DNA from: Candidatus Anaerofilum excrementigallinarum
Lineage (GTDB): Bacteria > Bacillota > Clostridia > Oscillospirales > Ruminococcaceae
Direction of reading: 5' to 3'
DNA: 36,563 nucleotides
NCBI GenBank assembly: GCA_019115305.1
Contig: DXDW01000187.1
Span: 1-36,563, forward strand
The notes below the pieces were generated by a model. That model was not told the DNA's origin, ran no database searches, and saw only the letters and a program-made list of their open reading frames with translations. Below are positions 25,841 to 34,906 of this stretch, one piece after another. Within the stretch, counting starts at the first letter, position 1. Each line of letters begins with the position of its first letter. A program made the translations under genes and the position numbers.

Positions 25841-26854
25841 ATGGCCTTTTTCAACAAGATCCCCCGGCCCGGAACGCCGGGAAACCCCATCGATATGAAA
25901 CCCGCCGGCGGCAAAAAGCTGGCTGTCAAAACCGGCCGCGGCCTGCTGGCCGTTATAGTGCTGGCAGTAGTGGCGGTGCTGGGCTTCAATTCCTTTTACA
26001 CCATCAACGAGCAGGAGAACGCCGTGGTGGTCACCTTCGGCAGCCCCGCTGCCGTCACCAGCCCCGGCCTGCACTTCAAGATCCCCTTTGTGCAGCAGAT
26101 ACATAAAGTCGACATGACCATCCGCAGCTTCCCCATCGGCTACGACATGGACACCCGGGAGGCCATCACCGACGAATCTTTGATGATCACCTCCGACTAC
26201 AACTTCGTCAACGTGGACTTCTTTGTGGAGTACCGGGTCACCGACCCCGTGAAATTCCTGTACAGCAGCCGGGAGCCGGAGCTCATTCTGAAAACCCTGA
26301 GCCAGAGCTACATCCGTGACACCATCGGCCTGTATCCCGTGGACGATGTGATCACCACCGGCAAAAACCAGATCCAGAGCGAAATCAAGGACAAGATCGT
26401 CTCCCGCATGGACACCGAGGACATCGGCATCCAGCTGGTGAACATCACCATCCAGGACGCCGAGCCTCCCACTGCCGAGGTGCTGGACGCCTTCAAGGCG
26501 GTGGAGACCGCCAAGCAGGGCAAGGAGACCGCCGTGAACAACGCCAACAAATACCGCTCGGAGCAGATGCCCGCCGCCGAGGCCAAGGCCGACCAGATCC
26601 TGCAGAGCGCCGAGGCCGCCAAGGCCAGCCGCATCAACGAGGCCAACGGCCAGGTGGCCCGGTTCAACTCCATGTACGCCGAATATGTGCAGTATCCCCT
26701 CATCACCAAGCAGCGTATGTTCTACGAGGCCATGGAGGAGATCCTGCCCGAGATGACGGTGATCATCCAGGACGGCCAGGGCAACACCCTGAACCTGCTG
26801 GACCTGGCCAAAGAACAGACCGCCGCCGCACCCGAGACCAACCAGGAGGGCTGA
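25841..26854 (+). CDS. SPFH/band-7 protein, HflK-like protease modulator
   Basis: N-terminal TM then NEQENAVVVTFGSPAAVTSPGLHFKIPFVQQIHKVDMTIRSFPIGYD; EAKADQILQSAEAAKASRINEANGQVARF. Confidence 0.85.
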   Translation: MAFFNKIPRPGTPGNPIDMKPAGGKKLAVKTGRGLLAVIVLAVVAVLGFNSFYTINEQENAVVVTFGSPAAVTSPGLHFKIPFVQQIHKVDMTIRSFPIGYDMDTREAITDESLMITSDYNFVNVDFFVEYRVTDPVKFLYSSREPELILKTLSQSYIRDTIGLYPVDDVITTGKNQIQSEIKDKIVSRMDTEDIGIQLVNITIQDAEPPTAEVLDAFKAVETAKQGKETAVNNANKYRSEQMPAAEAKADQILQSAEAAKASRINEANGQVARFNSMYAEYVQYPLITKQRMFYEAMEEILPEMTVIIQDGQGNTLNLLDLAKEQTAAAPETNQEG

Positions 26855-26858
26855 TCCC

Positions 26859-28208
26859 ATGAAGAAACATACCAAAAGATTTGCGGTGCTGGCCGCCGTG
26901 GTGGCCGTGGCCGCCCTGGCAGCCCTGAGCAGCTGCTTTGTGGTGACCCAGCAGAACCAGTACAGCGTCATCCGCCAGTTCGGCAAGGTGGTGGACGTGC
27001 GCACCCAGCCGGGCATCAGCATGAAGATTCCCTTCATCCAGCAGTCCAGCACCATCCCCAACACCATGCTGCTGTATGACCTGCCCATCTCCGACGTCAT
27101 CACCAAGGACAAAAAGACCATGGTGGCCGACAGCTTTGTACTGTGGCGGGTGGACGACCCCTACCGCTTTATCCAGAACCTCAACGGCCAGCTCTCGGTG
27201 GCCGAGGACCGGCTGTCCACCAACGTATACAACGCCATGAAAAACGTCATCAGCTCCAAGACCCAGACCGAGGTCATCAGCGGCCGGGACGGCGAGCTGG
27301 CCCAGCAGATCAAGGACAACGTGGGGGACACCATGGAGCAGTACGGCATCGAGCTCATCGCCGTGGAGACCAAGCATCTGGACCTGCCCAACGACAACAA
27401 GGAGGCCGTCTACCAGCGGATGATCTCGGAGCGCAACAACATTGCCGCCAGCTACACCGCCGAGGGTGAATCCGAGGCCACCAAGATCCGCAGCGAGACC
27501 GACAAGGAAGTGGAGATCATGCTCAGCGAGGCCCAGGCCAAGGCGGAAGCCCTCCAGGCCGAGGGCGAGGCCGAGTACATGCGCATCCTGTCGGGTGCCT
27601 ACGCCGACGAATCCCGGGCGGATTTCTACACCTTCGTCCGGGCCCTGGACGCCGCCAAGGCCAGCCTGTCCGGTTCCAATAAGACATTGTTCCTGGACAA
27701 GAGCAGCCCGCTGGTGGAAGTATTCTACAACGAGGGCTGCGCCCTCTCCCCTTACCCCGGAGCCGATGGCTCCGGGGATTTTTGGTCTTGTGGAAAAGGG
27801 AGAAATCGGGGGGTATATTTTGGACATTCTTCCCCTGTGAAATGCCGTATAATAAAAGTAGAGGCTGGGGCAAAAGGCCCCGGGAAAGGATGGTGCGGCT
27901 ATGAAACTCACCTTTTTGGGCGCGGCTCACGAGGTAACCGGCAGCTGCACGCTGCTGCAGGCAAACGGAAAGAACATCCTCATCGACTGCGGGCTGGAAC
28001 AGGGCCCCGACGAATACGAAAACCCCGAACTGCCCCTGGCGGCGGGGGATGTGGACGCGGTGCTGCTGACCCACGCCCACATCGACCACTCGGGCCGGCT
28101 TCCCCTTTTGTGCCGGCAGGGCTTCCGGGGTCCCATTTACTGCACCGGGGCCACCGCCGACCTGTGCAACATCATGCTGCGGGATTCGGGCCATATCCAG
28201 GAATTTGA
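26859..28208 (+). CDS. HflC-like SPFH protease modulator; homologous part ends near 27735 but no in-frame stop until 28208
   Basis: VVTQQNQYSVIRQFGKVVDVRTQPGISMKIPFIQQSSTIPNTMLLYDLPISDVITKDKKTMVADSFVLWRVDDPYRF; ESEATKIRSETDKEVEIMLSEAQAKAEALQAEGEAEYMRIL; the tail after FYNEG is low-complexity readthrough. Confidence 0.8.
   Translation: MKKHTKRFAVLAAVVAVAALAALSSCFVVTQQNQYSVIRQFGKVVDVRTQPGISMKIPFIQQSSTIPNTMLLYDLPISDVITKDKKTMVADSFVLWRVDDPYRFIQNLNGQLSVAEDRLSTNVYNAMKNVISSKTQTEVISGRDGELAQQIKDNVGDTMEQYGIELIAVETKHLDLPNDNKEAVYQRMISERNNIAASYTAEGESEATKIRSETDKEVEIMLSEAQAKAEALQAEGEAEYMRILSGAYADESRADFYTFVRALDAAKASLSGSNKTLFLDKSSPLVEVFYNEGCALSPYPGADGSGDFWSCGKGRNRGVYFGHSSPVKCRIIKVEAGAKGPGKGWCGYETHLFGRGSRGNRQLHAAAGKRKEHPHRLRAGTGPRRIRKPRTAPGGGGCGRGAADPRPHRPLGPASPFVPAGLPGSHLLHRGHRRPVQHHAAGFGPYPGI
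27755..27783 (+). terminator. intrinsic terminator inside the open hflC-like reading frame
   Basis: ccccggagcc-gat-ggctccgggg followed by attttt. Confidence 0.7.
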
Positions 28209-29502
28209 AGCCGAATGGCGCAACCGCAAGGCAAAGCGGGCGGGCTTGCCGGAATATCTGCCCCTCTACACGGTGCAGGACGCGGTGAACGCCATGAAGC
28301 AGTTCTCTCCCTGCCGCTACGGCGAGGTGGTGCCGGTATGCGAGGGCATTTCGGTGCGGTTCACCGACGTGGGCCATCTGCTGGGCTCGGCCAGCATCGA
28401 GATCTGGGTGGAGGAGGAGGGCAAGCAAAAGACCCTGGCCTTCTCCGGCGACGTGGGCAACCTCCACCAGCCGCTGCTCAACGACCCCAGCTATCTCTCC
28501 CAGGCCGACGTGGTGGTGATGGAATCCACCTACGGCGGCCGCAGCCACGGCCCCCGGCCCGACTATGTAAACGACCTGGCCCGGGTGCTCCAGCGCACCT
28601 TCGACCGGGGGGGCAATCTGGTGGTGCCCTGCTTTGCGGTGGGCCGCACCCAGGAGATGCTCTATTTCCTGCGGCAGGTCAAGCAGAACCGGCTGGTGAA
28701 GGGCCACGAGGACTTCCCGGTGTATGTGGACAGCCCCCTGGCCGTGGAGGCCACCGGCATCTTCCACAACACCGACCGGGAATATTTCGACCCCGAGACC
28801 TGCAATCTGCTGGAACAGGGCATCGACCCCATCCGCTGCCCCGGGCTGCGGCTGGCGGTGACCAGCGAGGAGTCCCAGGCCATCAACGCCGACCGCCGGT
28901 GCAAGGTGATTTTGTCGGCCAGCGGCATGTGCGAGGCGGGCCGGATCAAGCATCACCTGAAACACAACCTCTGGCGGCCGGAAAGCACCATTCTGTTTGT
29001 GGGCTACCAGGCGGTGGGCACTCTGGGCCGGGCTTTGGTGGAAGGAGCCACCGACGTGCGGCTGTTCGGAGAAAAAATCGAGGTGCGGGCCGAGATCTGC
29101 CAGCTGCCGGGCATGAGCGGCCACGCCGACCGGGAGGGGCTGGTGAAATGGCTGGAGGCCATCCAGCCCATGCCGGGCCAGGTGTACATCAACCACGGCG
29201 GGGAGGACTCTTGCGAACAGCTGGCCGCCCAGCTGCGCAGCATGGGCTACAACGCCCTGGCTCCCTATCCCGGCGCGGAGTACGATCTGGCCACCGGGCA
29301 CCAGCTGGCTGCGGGCAACACCCAGCGCAAGGAGCCCGAGGAGGTCAGCCTGGAGCGGCGGGGCACCGCGGTGTTCCGGCGTCTGCTGGAGGCCGGCAAG
29401 CGGCTGATGACGGTGATCAGCCACAACCAGGGAGGCACCAACAAGGACCTGGCCAAATTTGCCGACCAGATCAACGCCCTCTGCGACAAATGGGACCGAT
29501 AG
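27901..29502 (+). CDS. MBL-fold beta-CASP RNA metallo-hydrolase family protein
   Basis: MKLTFLGAAHEVTGSCTLLQANGKNILIDCGLEQG; LLTHAHIDHSGRLPLL; VVVMESTYGGRSH; VILSASGMCEAGRIKHHLKHNLW; LPGMSGHADREGLVKWL. Confidence 0.95.
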   Translation: MKLTFLGAAHEVTGSCTLLQANGKNILIDCGLEQGPDEYENPELPLAAGDVDAVLLTHAHIDHSGRLPLLCRQGFRGPIYCTGATADLCNIMLRDSGHIQEFEAEWRNRKAKRAGLPEYLPLYTVQDAVNAMKQFSPCRYGEVVPVCEGISVRFTDVGHLLGSASIEIWVEEEGKQKTLAFSGDVGNLHQPLLNDPSYLSQADVVVMESTYGGRSHGPRPDYVNDLARVLQRTFDRGGNLVVPCFAVGRTQEMLYFLRQVKQNRLVKGHEDFPVYVDSPLAVEATGIFHNTDREYFDPETCNLLEQGIDPIRCPGLRLAVTSEESQAINADRRCKVILSASGMCEAGRIKHHLKHNLWRPESTILFVGYQAVGTLGRALVEGATDVRLFGEKIEVRAEICQLPGMSGHADREGLVKWLEAIQPMPGQVYINHGGEDSCEQLAAQLRSMGYNALAPYPGAEYDLATGHQLAAGNTQRKEPEEVSLERRGTAVFRRLLEAGKRLMTVISHNQGGTNKDLAKFADQINALCDKWDR

Positions 29503-29514
29503 GCAACAGACGAC

Positions 29515-29550
29515 AAAAAGGCTCCCGGCGCAAAACGCCGGGAGCCTTTG
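29515..29550. terminator. intrinsic terminator between convergent genes
   Basis: ggctcccggcg-caaaa-cgccgggagcc flanked by aaaaa and ttt. Confidence 0.75.
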
Positions 29551-29564
29551 CTGTATGCGATTTT

Positions 29565-30920
29565 TTATACCAGTGCCGAATGGCGCAGCCAGCGGCCGGA
29601 GAAAAAGCGCCAGAGGAAAAACGCCGCCCGGAACACCCAGTCCAGCAGCATGGCCACCCACACGCCGATGGCGCCCCAGCCCAGCATGGAGCCCAAGATC
29701 CAGCTGAACAGGATGCGGAAGGCCCACATGGAGAAGACCGACACCACCATGGTGAACCGCACGTCCCCCGCCGCCCGCAGCGCGCCGGGCAGCACAAAGG
29801 CCACCGGCCACAGCAGCATGGCGAAGCCGTCGTGGATGAACACCAGCCAGGTGGACAGCTGCAATGTCTCGGCGGAGACATTGTACATTTTCAGCGTCCA
29901 GGGCAAGGTGAGCAGAATCACCGTGTTCAGGGCGATCATGGCCAGGTAGGCGATGCCCACCAGCTTTTTGGCGTAGCCGGTGGCCTGTCTGCGGTCCCCG
30001 GCCCCGATGCACTGGCCCACCACCGTGATGACGGCCAGACTCACCGCCTGGCCCGGGATGCAGCCCAGGCTGTCCAGGTTGTTGGCCACGGCGTTGGCGG
30101 CGATCTGGACGGTGCCGAAGGCCGAAATAATGCTCACCACCAGCACCCGGCCCAGCTGGAACATGCTGTTTTCCAGCGCGCTGGGAATACCGATGTGCAG
30201 AATATTGCGGATGAGGGCAAAATCCGGCTGCCAGCGCCGCTGGCCCGCCAAAGTCACCGGCAGATGGGGGTCCCGCAGCCGCACCAGCATCACCACACAG
30301 GCCCCCGCCCGGGAAATGAGGGTGGGCAGGGCCACGCCGGCCACTCCCAGATGGAGCAGATAGACGCCCACGGCGTTGCCGGCGATGTTGAAGAGGTTCA
30401 TGCCCATGCTCACCTGCATGGAGATGCGGCTGTTGCCCATGCTGCGGAACAAGGCCGCGCAGGAGTTGTACACCGCCAGAAAGGGATAGGACACCGCGCT
30501 GATGCAGAGATAGATCATGCAGGCGTCAAAGACATCGTCGGTGATGCTGCCGAAAAACAGCCGGATCAGGCCTTTGGAAAAGACCAGAGCCAGCGCCGCC
30601 ACCGCCAGCCCCAGCAGCCCGCTCACCCACACCAGCTGCCAGGCCGACTGGCAGGCGCGCTGGGGCTTTCTGGCCCCGATGAGCTGGCTGGTGACCACCG
30701 CGCCGCCGGTGGCCAGAGCCGCGAAAATGTTGATGATGAGCACATTGATCATGTCCACCAAAGATACCCCGCTCACCGCCGCCTCGCCGGCGCTGGACAC
30801 CATCACCACGTCGGCCATGCCCACCGTCACCGCCAGCAGCTGTTCCACCACCAGCGGCCAGAGCAGAGCCGTCAGTTCCCGGCCTGAAAACAGGGGCCGG
30901 GCCTGGATTTTTTCTGCCAT
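29565..30920 (-). CDS. MATE family efflux transporter
   Basis: ELTALLWPLVVEQLLAVTVGMADVVMVSSAGEAAVSGVSLVDMINVLIINIFAALATGGAVVTSQLIGA; start trimmed to ATG at 30920 with gaggag upstream. Confidence 0.93.
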   Translation of the reverse strand: MAEKIQARPLFSGRELTALLWPLVVEQLLAVTVGMADVVMVSSAGEAAVSGVSLVDMINVLIINIFAALATGGAVVTSQLIGARKPQRACQSAWQLVWVSGLLGLAVAALALVFSKGLIRLFFGSITDDVFDACMIYLCISAVSYPFLAVYNSCAALFRSMGNSRISMQVSMGMNLFNIAGNAVGVYLLHLGVAGVALPTLISRAGACVVMLVRLRDPHLPVTLAGQRRWQPDFALIRNILHIGIPSALENSMFQLGRVLVVSIISAFGTVQIAANAVANNLDSLGCIPGQAVSLAVITVVGQCIGAGDRRQATGYAKKLVGIAYLAMIALNTVILLTLPWTLKMYNVSAETLQLSTWLVFIHDGFAMLLWPVAFVLPGALRAAGDVRFTMVVSVFSMWAFRILFSWILGSMLGWGAIGVWVAMLLDWVFRAAFFLWRFFSGRWLRHSALV

Positions 30921-31038
30921 TTTTCCCACTCCTCCGATTCCCGGAAAATTTTTTCTTTCTTGTGTATTGTACTACGCCCCATAGCTCTTGACAAGGACAC
31001 ACCCATTTCCTATAATACAGGAAACTGAATTTTTCTGG

Positions 31039-31221
31039 GTTTAAGTGCCGCCGGCTGCGTATGGCGTCGGCGGAGAATAGTGAATCCGGTGCAAATCCGG
31101 AACGGTACCGCCACTGTAAGCGAACAGGCGTCTGCGCAAAGACGAAAGTCGGTCATTGGGAGCTTTCCCGAGAAGGCCGTGCAGCCGCCGCTAAAACGCA
31201 AGTCAGGAGACCTGCTTAAAC
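31039..31221 (+). ncRNA. cobalamin (AdoCbl-type) riboswitch
   Basis: P1 gtttaag/cttaaac; gaatagtgaatccggtGCAAatccggaacggtaCCGCCACTGTaagcg; B12 box aagtcaggagacctgc. Confidence 0.97.
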
Positions 31222-31282
31222 GGGATTGCCCGTGCTTTTCGAGCAATAGAAGCAGGGGCGGCAATTGTTGTGCAGAAAATCG

Positions 31283-31320
31283 GCTGCGGCAGCGCAAATT
31301 TTGCTGCCGCAGCTTTTTTT
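31283..31320 (+). terminator. riboswitch attenuator terminator
   Basis: gctgcggcagc-gcaaatttt-gctgccgcagc followed by ttttttt. Confidence 0.88.
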
Positions 31321-31409
31321 GCGTCCCCGTTTGGCAGGGGAAATTTTCGGTTCTGCCGGGGTTTTCTCGGGATATTTCCCATTTTTCAAACGGTAAAGGA
31401 GAAGCAATC

Positions 31410-32600
31410 ATGAAACAAGCAAAATCCCTCTCGGTCCGTCTGGCGGCTCTGTCCGCTGCTTTGGTGCTGGGCCTTTCGGCCTGCGGCAGCCCCGCCAGCA
31501 CCTCCTCTTCCCAGCCCCAGAGCCAGTCTCAGTCCCAGTCTCAGCCCGTCTCCCAGGCCCAGGGTGAGCTGGTGAGCCAGGGCATGATGGAGCTGAAATA
31601 CGCCAAGCTGTTCACCATCGAGATGTTCGAGGGCGGCTACCGGATGATCCGGGGCGGCACCCAGGATCTGGAATACCTGGTAGTGCCCGAGGGCGCCGCT
31701 GTGCCCGAAGGTCTGGACCCCGCCGTGGTGGTGCTGCAGCAGCCCATCACCAAGGTCTACACCGCCAGCAACGCCATGATGTCTTTGGCCAGCAAGATCG
31801 GCGCTTTGGAGAACTTCAAGCTCTGCGCCACCAAATACGAGTCCTACTACCTGCCCGACATCATCGCTCAGTTTGACGCCGGCAACCTGGCCTATTCCGG
31901 CAGCTACAAGGAGCCCGACTACGAGCTGATGACCTCCACCGGCATCCAGCTGCACATGGACACCACCATGGTGGATTCCAGCCCCGAAGTGCTGGAGAAA
32001 TTCGCCGAGCTGGGCATCCCCAGCCTGGTGGAAGATTCTTCCCTGGAGCCCGAGATCCTGGGCCGTGTGGAATGGGTCAAGCTGCTGGGCGTGCTGTTCG
32101 GCAAAGAGGCCGAGGCCGAGGAATACTTTGACCAGCAGGAAGCCAAGTTCAACGCCGCTGTGGCGGGTGAATCCTACGGCAAGACCGTGGCCATGGGCTA
32201 CCTCTCTTCCGACGGCAAGTGCTACGCCCGCAACGGCGGTGACTACCTGGCCCAGATGATCGAGATGGCCGGCGGCGACTATGTCTGCGCCGACATGAAG
32301 CCCGAGGACACCGGCAACAGCTCCATGACCTTTGAAGAGTGGTACAACTACCTGGCCGACGCCGACTACCTGTTCTACTACAACATCGGCCAGAAGGTCT
32401 ACTCCATCCAGGAACTCATCGACGCCAATCCCCTCTTCGCCGACTGCAAGGCGGTACAGAACGGCAACGTCTGGGTGACCTGCGACGGCTTCTCCCAGTT
32501 CAGCGCCGAGATGGCCGACATCCTCACCGATATGAACGCGGTGCTGGCCAGCGACGATCCCGCTTCGGTGGAGACTACCTACCTGGTGCACCTGCAGTAA
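31410..32600 (+). CDS. ABC transporter substrate-binding lipoprotein, cobalamin/siderophore type
   Basis: Lipobox LGLSACGSPAS, Q/S-rich linker, then BtuF/FepB-like region; downstream of a B12 riboswitch and upstream of FecCD/ATPase. Confidence 0.85.
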   Translation: MKQAKSLSVRLAALSAALVLGLSACGSPASTSSSQPQSQSQSQSQPVSQAQGELVSQGMMELKYAKLFTIEMFEGGYRMIRGGTQDLEYLVVPEGAAVPEGLDPAVVVLQQPITKVYTASNAMMSLASKIGALENFKLCATKYESYYLPDIIAQFDAGNLAYSGSYKEPDYELMTSTGIQLHMDTTMVDSSPEVLEKFAELGIPSLVEDSSLEPEILGRVEWVKLLGVLFGKEAEAEEYFDQQEAKFNAAVAGESYGKTVAMGYLSSDGKCYARNGGDYLAQMIEMAGGDYVCADMKPEDTGNSSMTFEEWYNYLADADYLFYYNIGQKVYSIQELIDANPLFADCKAVQNGNVWVTCDGFSQFSAEMADILTDMNAVLASDDPASVETTYLVHLQ

Positions 32601-32678
32601 ATCCGCCAGCCGCCCGCTCTGTGCCGCGGGCGGCTCTTTTGCCACCTGGGCTATTTTGTCTGGAAAGGAGACTCCCCT

Positions 32679-33776
32679 ATGCACTGCAAAACTTCCCTGC
32701 CCGGCCTTGCCCGCACCGGCCGTCTGGTGGGGGTGTATCTGGCCTTGGCGCTGCTCTTGTTCTGGGGTCTGGTACTCAATGTGAACATGGGCTCGGTGCC
32801 CATCCCCGCCGGGGAGATCCTGGCCATGGTGTGGCGGGCCATCCGGGCCGGCCTGGCCGATCTGGTGCTGGGCGGCGACCGGCTGGAAGCCATCACGGCG
32901 GCCTCTACGGCCAGCCGCATCGTGTTCAGCATCCGCATGCCCCGGATGCTGCTGGCCGCCATTCTGGGCGGGGCGCTGTCGGTTTCCGGCTATCTGCTCC
33001 AGGTGTTTTTCCGCAACCCCATCGCCGGGCCCTTTGTGCTGGGCATCTCCACCGGCGCCCGGATGGTGGTGGGCATCACCTTGATCTTTCTGGCCCCCAT
33101 GGTGGGCAGCCTGGGTTCGGCTTCTCTGGTGCTGGCCGCCTTTGCCGGCTCGCTGCTGGTCACCGGAGTGGTGCTGCTCTTTGCCCGCCGGGCGGGCAAT
33201 ATGTCCATGCTGCTGCTCATCGGCATCATGATGGGCTATATCTGCAGCGCCGTCACCGATTTCTGCATCACCTTCGCCAACGACAACGACATCGTCAACC
33301 TCACCAGCTGGTCCATGGGCAGCTTTTCGGGGGCCAGCTGGGAAAACGTGCGGCTGGCCGCGGTGATCTGTCTGGCGGGCACCGCCGCCTGCTGGCTGCT
33401 GTCCAAGCCCATGGGGGCCTACGCCCTGGGGGAGGAATACGCGGCCACCATGGGTGTGAATGTGCGCCTTTTCCGGGTGGGGCTGATTTTGCTTTCCAGC
33501 CTGCTGTCGGCCTGCGTCACCGCGCTGGCGGGGCCGGTGTCCTTTGTGGGCATCGCGGTGCCCCACATCACCCGGCGGCTGCTGGGCACCAGCCGGCCCA
33601 TCCTCATCATCCCCGCAGCCTTTCTCTGCGGCGGGGTGTTCTGCGTTTTCTGTGATCTGGTGGCCCGCACCGCCTTTGCTCCCACCGAACTGGCCATCGG
33701 CACCGTCACATCCGCCTTCGGCGCCCCCATCGTCATCGCCACGATGGTGCGCCGCCGCCGGCAGGAGGAGGAATGA
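32679..33776 (+). CDS. FecCD-family ABC transporter permease (BtuC-like)
   Basis: RIVFSIRMPRMLLAAILGGALSVSGYLLQVFFRNPIAGPFVLGISTGARM; FVGIAVPHITRRLLGTSRPILIIPAAFLCGG. Confidence 0.95.
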   Translation: MHCKTSLPGLARTGRLVGVYLALALLLFWGLVLNVNMGSVPIPAGEILAMVWRAIRAGLADLVLGGDRLEAITAASTASRIVFSIRMPRMLLAAILGGALSVSGYLLQVFFRNPIAGPFVLGISTGARMVVGITLIFLAPMVGSLGSASLVLAAFAGSLLVTGVVLLFARRAGNMSMLLLIGIMMGYICSAVTDFCITFANDNDIVNLTSWSMGSFSGASWENVRLAAVICLAGTAACWLLSKPMGAYALGEEYAATMGVNVRLFRVGLILLSSLLSACVTALAGPVSFVGIAVPHITRRLLGTSRPILIIPAAFLCGGVFCVFCDLVARTAFAPTELAIGTVTSAFGAPIVIATMVRRRRQEEE

Positions 33777-34888
33777 CCATGGAACCCTATCTCTTTACCC
33801 GGGACCTGGCCGTGGGCTACGGCGGAAAGGCCCTGCTGCAGGGCATCGATATGCAGCTGCGCCCGGGGCGGCTGCACTGCCTCATCGGCCCCAACGGCGC
33901 GGGCAAATCCACCATCCTCAAAACCCTCACCCGTCAGCTTGTGCCGGTGGGAGGCGGGGTGTATATCCAGAACCGTTCCCTGTCCCAGTGGCCCCGGCGG
34001 CAGCTGGCCGCCCGGATGGCGGTGGTGCTGACCCACCGGGCCCGCCCCGAACTGCTGACCTGCGCCGAGGTGGTGGCCATGGGCCGCTACCCCTATACCA
34101 GCCTGCTGGGCCGGCTGTCCGCCGCCGACAAGGCCGCCGTGCTCCGGGCGCTGGAGCAGGTCCACGCCGCCGACCTGGCGGGGCAGGATTTTTCCACCCT
34201 CTCCGACGGCCAGCGCCAGCGGGTGCTGCTGGCCCGGGCCCTCTGCCAGCAGCCGGAACTGCTGGTGCTGGACGAGCCCACCGCCTATCTGGACATCCGC
34301 CACAAGCTGGACCTGCTGGACATTCTGCGGCGGCTGGCCCGGGAGGAAAACCTCACGGTGCTTTTGAGCCTTCACGAGATCGACCTGGCGGTGAAGGTGT
34401 CCGACTGGCTGTTCTGCGTCAAGGGGGATTCCATCGCCGCCAGCGGCCCGCCGGAAGAGATTCTGCGCCAGGGCACCATCGAGACCCTCTACGACATGGA
34501 CAAGGGCAGCTACAACCTGGCCTTCGGCAGCGTGGAGCTGCCCCGCCCCGCCGGCAAGCCCCAGGTGTTTGTGGTGGCGGGAGGAGGCAGCGGCATCCCC
34601 TGCTTCCGGGCGCTGCAAAAGCAGCAGCTGCCCTTTGCGGCGGGTATCCTCTTTGAAAACGACATCGACTTTCAGGTAGCCCGCCAGCTGGCGGGACAGG
34701 TGGTATCGGCCCCGGCCTTTGAGCCCATCTCCCCCGCCCTCTACCGCCGGGCCGCCCGGCTGCTGCTGGACTGCGGCCGGGTCCTGGACGCCGGCACCCC
34801 CGCCGGCAGCCTGAACCAGCCCAACCGCCGTCTTTTGGAGCTGGCCGCCCGCCGGGGCATCCCGGCGGAGCCTTTTTCTCTGCCCTGA
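33773..34888 (+). CDS. ABC transporter ATP-binding protein (BtuD/FecE-like) with C-terminal extension
   Basis: LIGPNGAGKSTILKTL Walker A; LSDGQRQRVLLARALCQQPELLVLDEPTAYLDI signature and Walker B; about 110-aa extra C-terminal region. Confidence 0.95.
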   Translation: MTMEPYLFTRDLAVGYGGKALLQGIDMQLRPGRLHCLIGPNGAGKSTILKTLTRQLVPVGGGVYIQNRSLSQWPRRQLAARMAVVLTHRARPELLTCAEVVAMGRYPYTSLLGRLSAADKAAVLRALEQVHAADLAGQDFSTLSDGQRQRVLLARALCQQPELLVLDEPTAYLDIRHKLDLLDILRRLAREENLTVLLSLHEIDLAVKVSDWLFCVKGDSIAASGPPEEILRQGTIETLYDMDKGSYNLAFGSVELPRPAGKPQVFVVAGGGSGIPCFRALQKQQLPFAAGILFENDIDFQVARQLAGQVVSAPAFEPISPALYRRAARLLLDCGRVLDAGTPAGSLNQPNRRLLELAARRGIPAEPFSLP

Positions 34889-34906
34889 CCGAAAGGAGCC
34901 CTCTGT

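Noticed and set aside
27523-30012. 829-aa minus-strand ORF across hflC-like and MBL genes
   Set aside because: Antisense shadow ORF with low-complexity G/H/Q/V-rich sequence; MBL protein on the plus strand is clearly real.
28215-30887. 890-aa plus-strand ORF overlapping the MBL gene and the MATE gene
   Set aside because: Out of frame with the conserved MBL protein and antisense to MATE; Q/G/H/R-rich composition.
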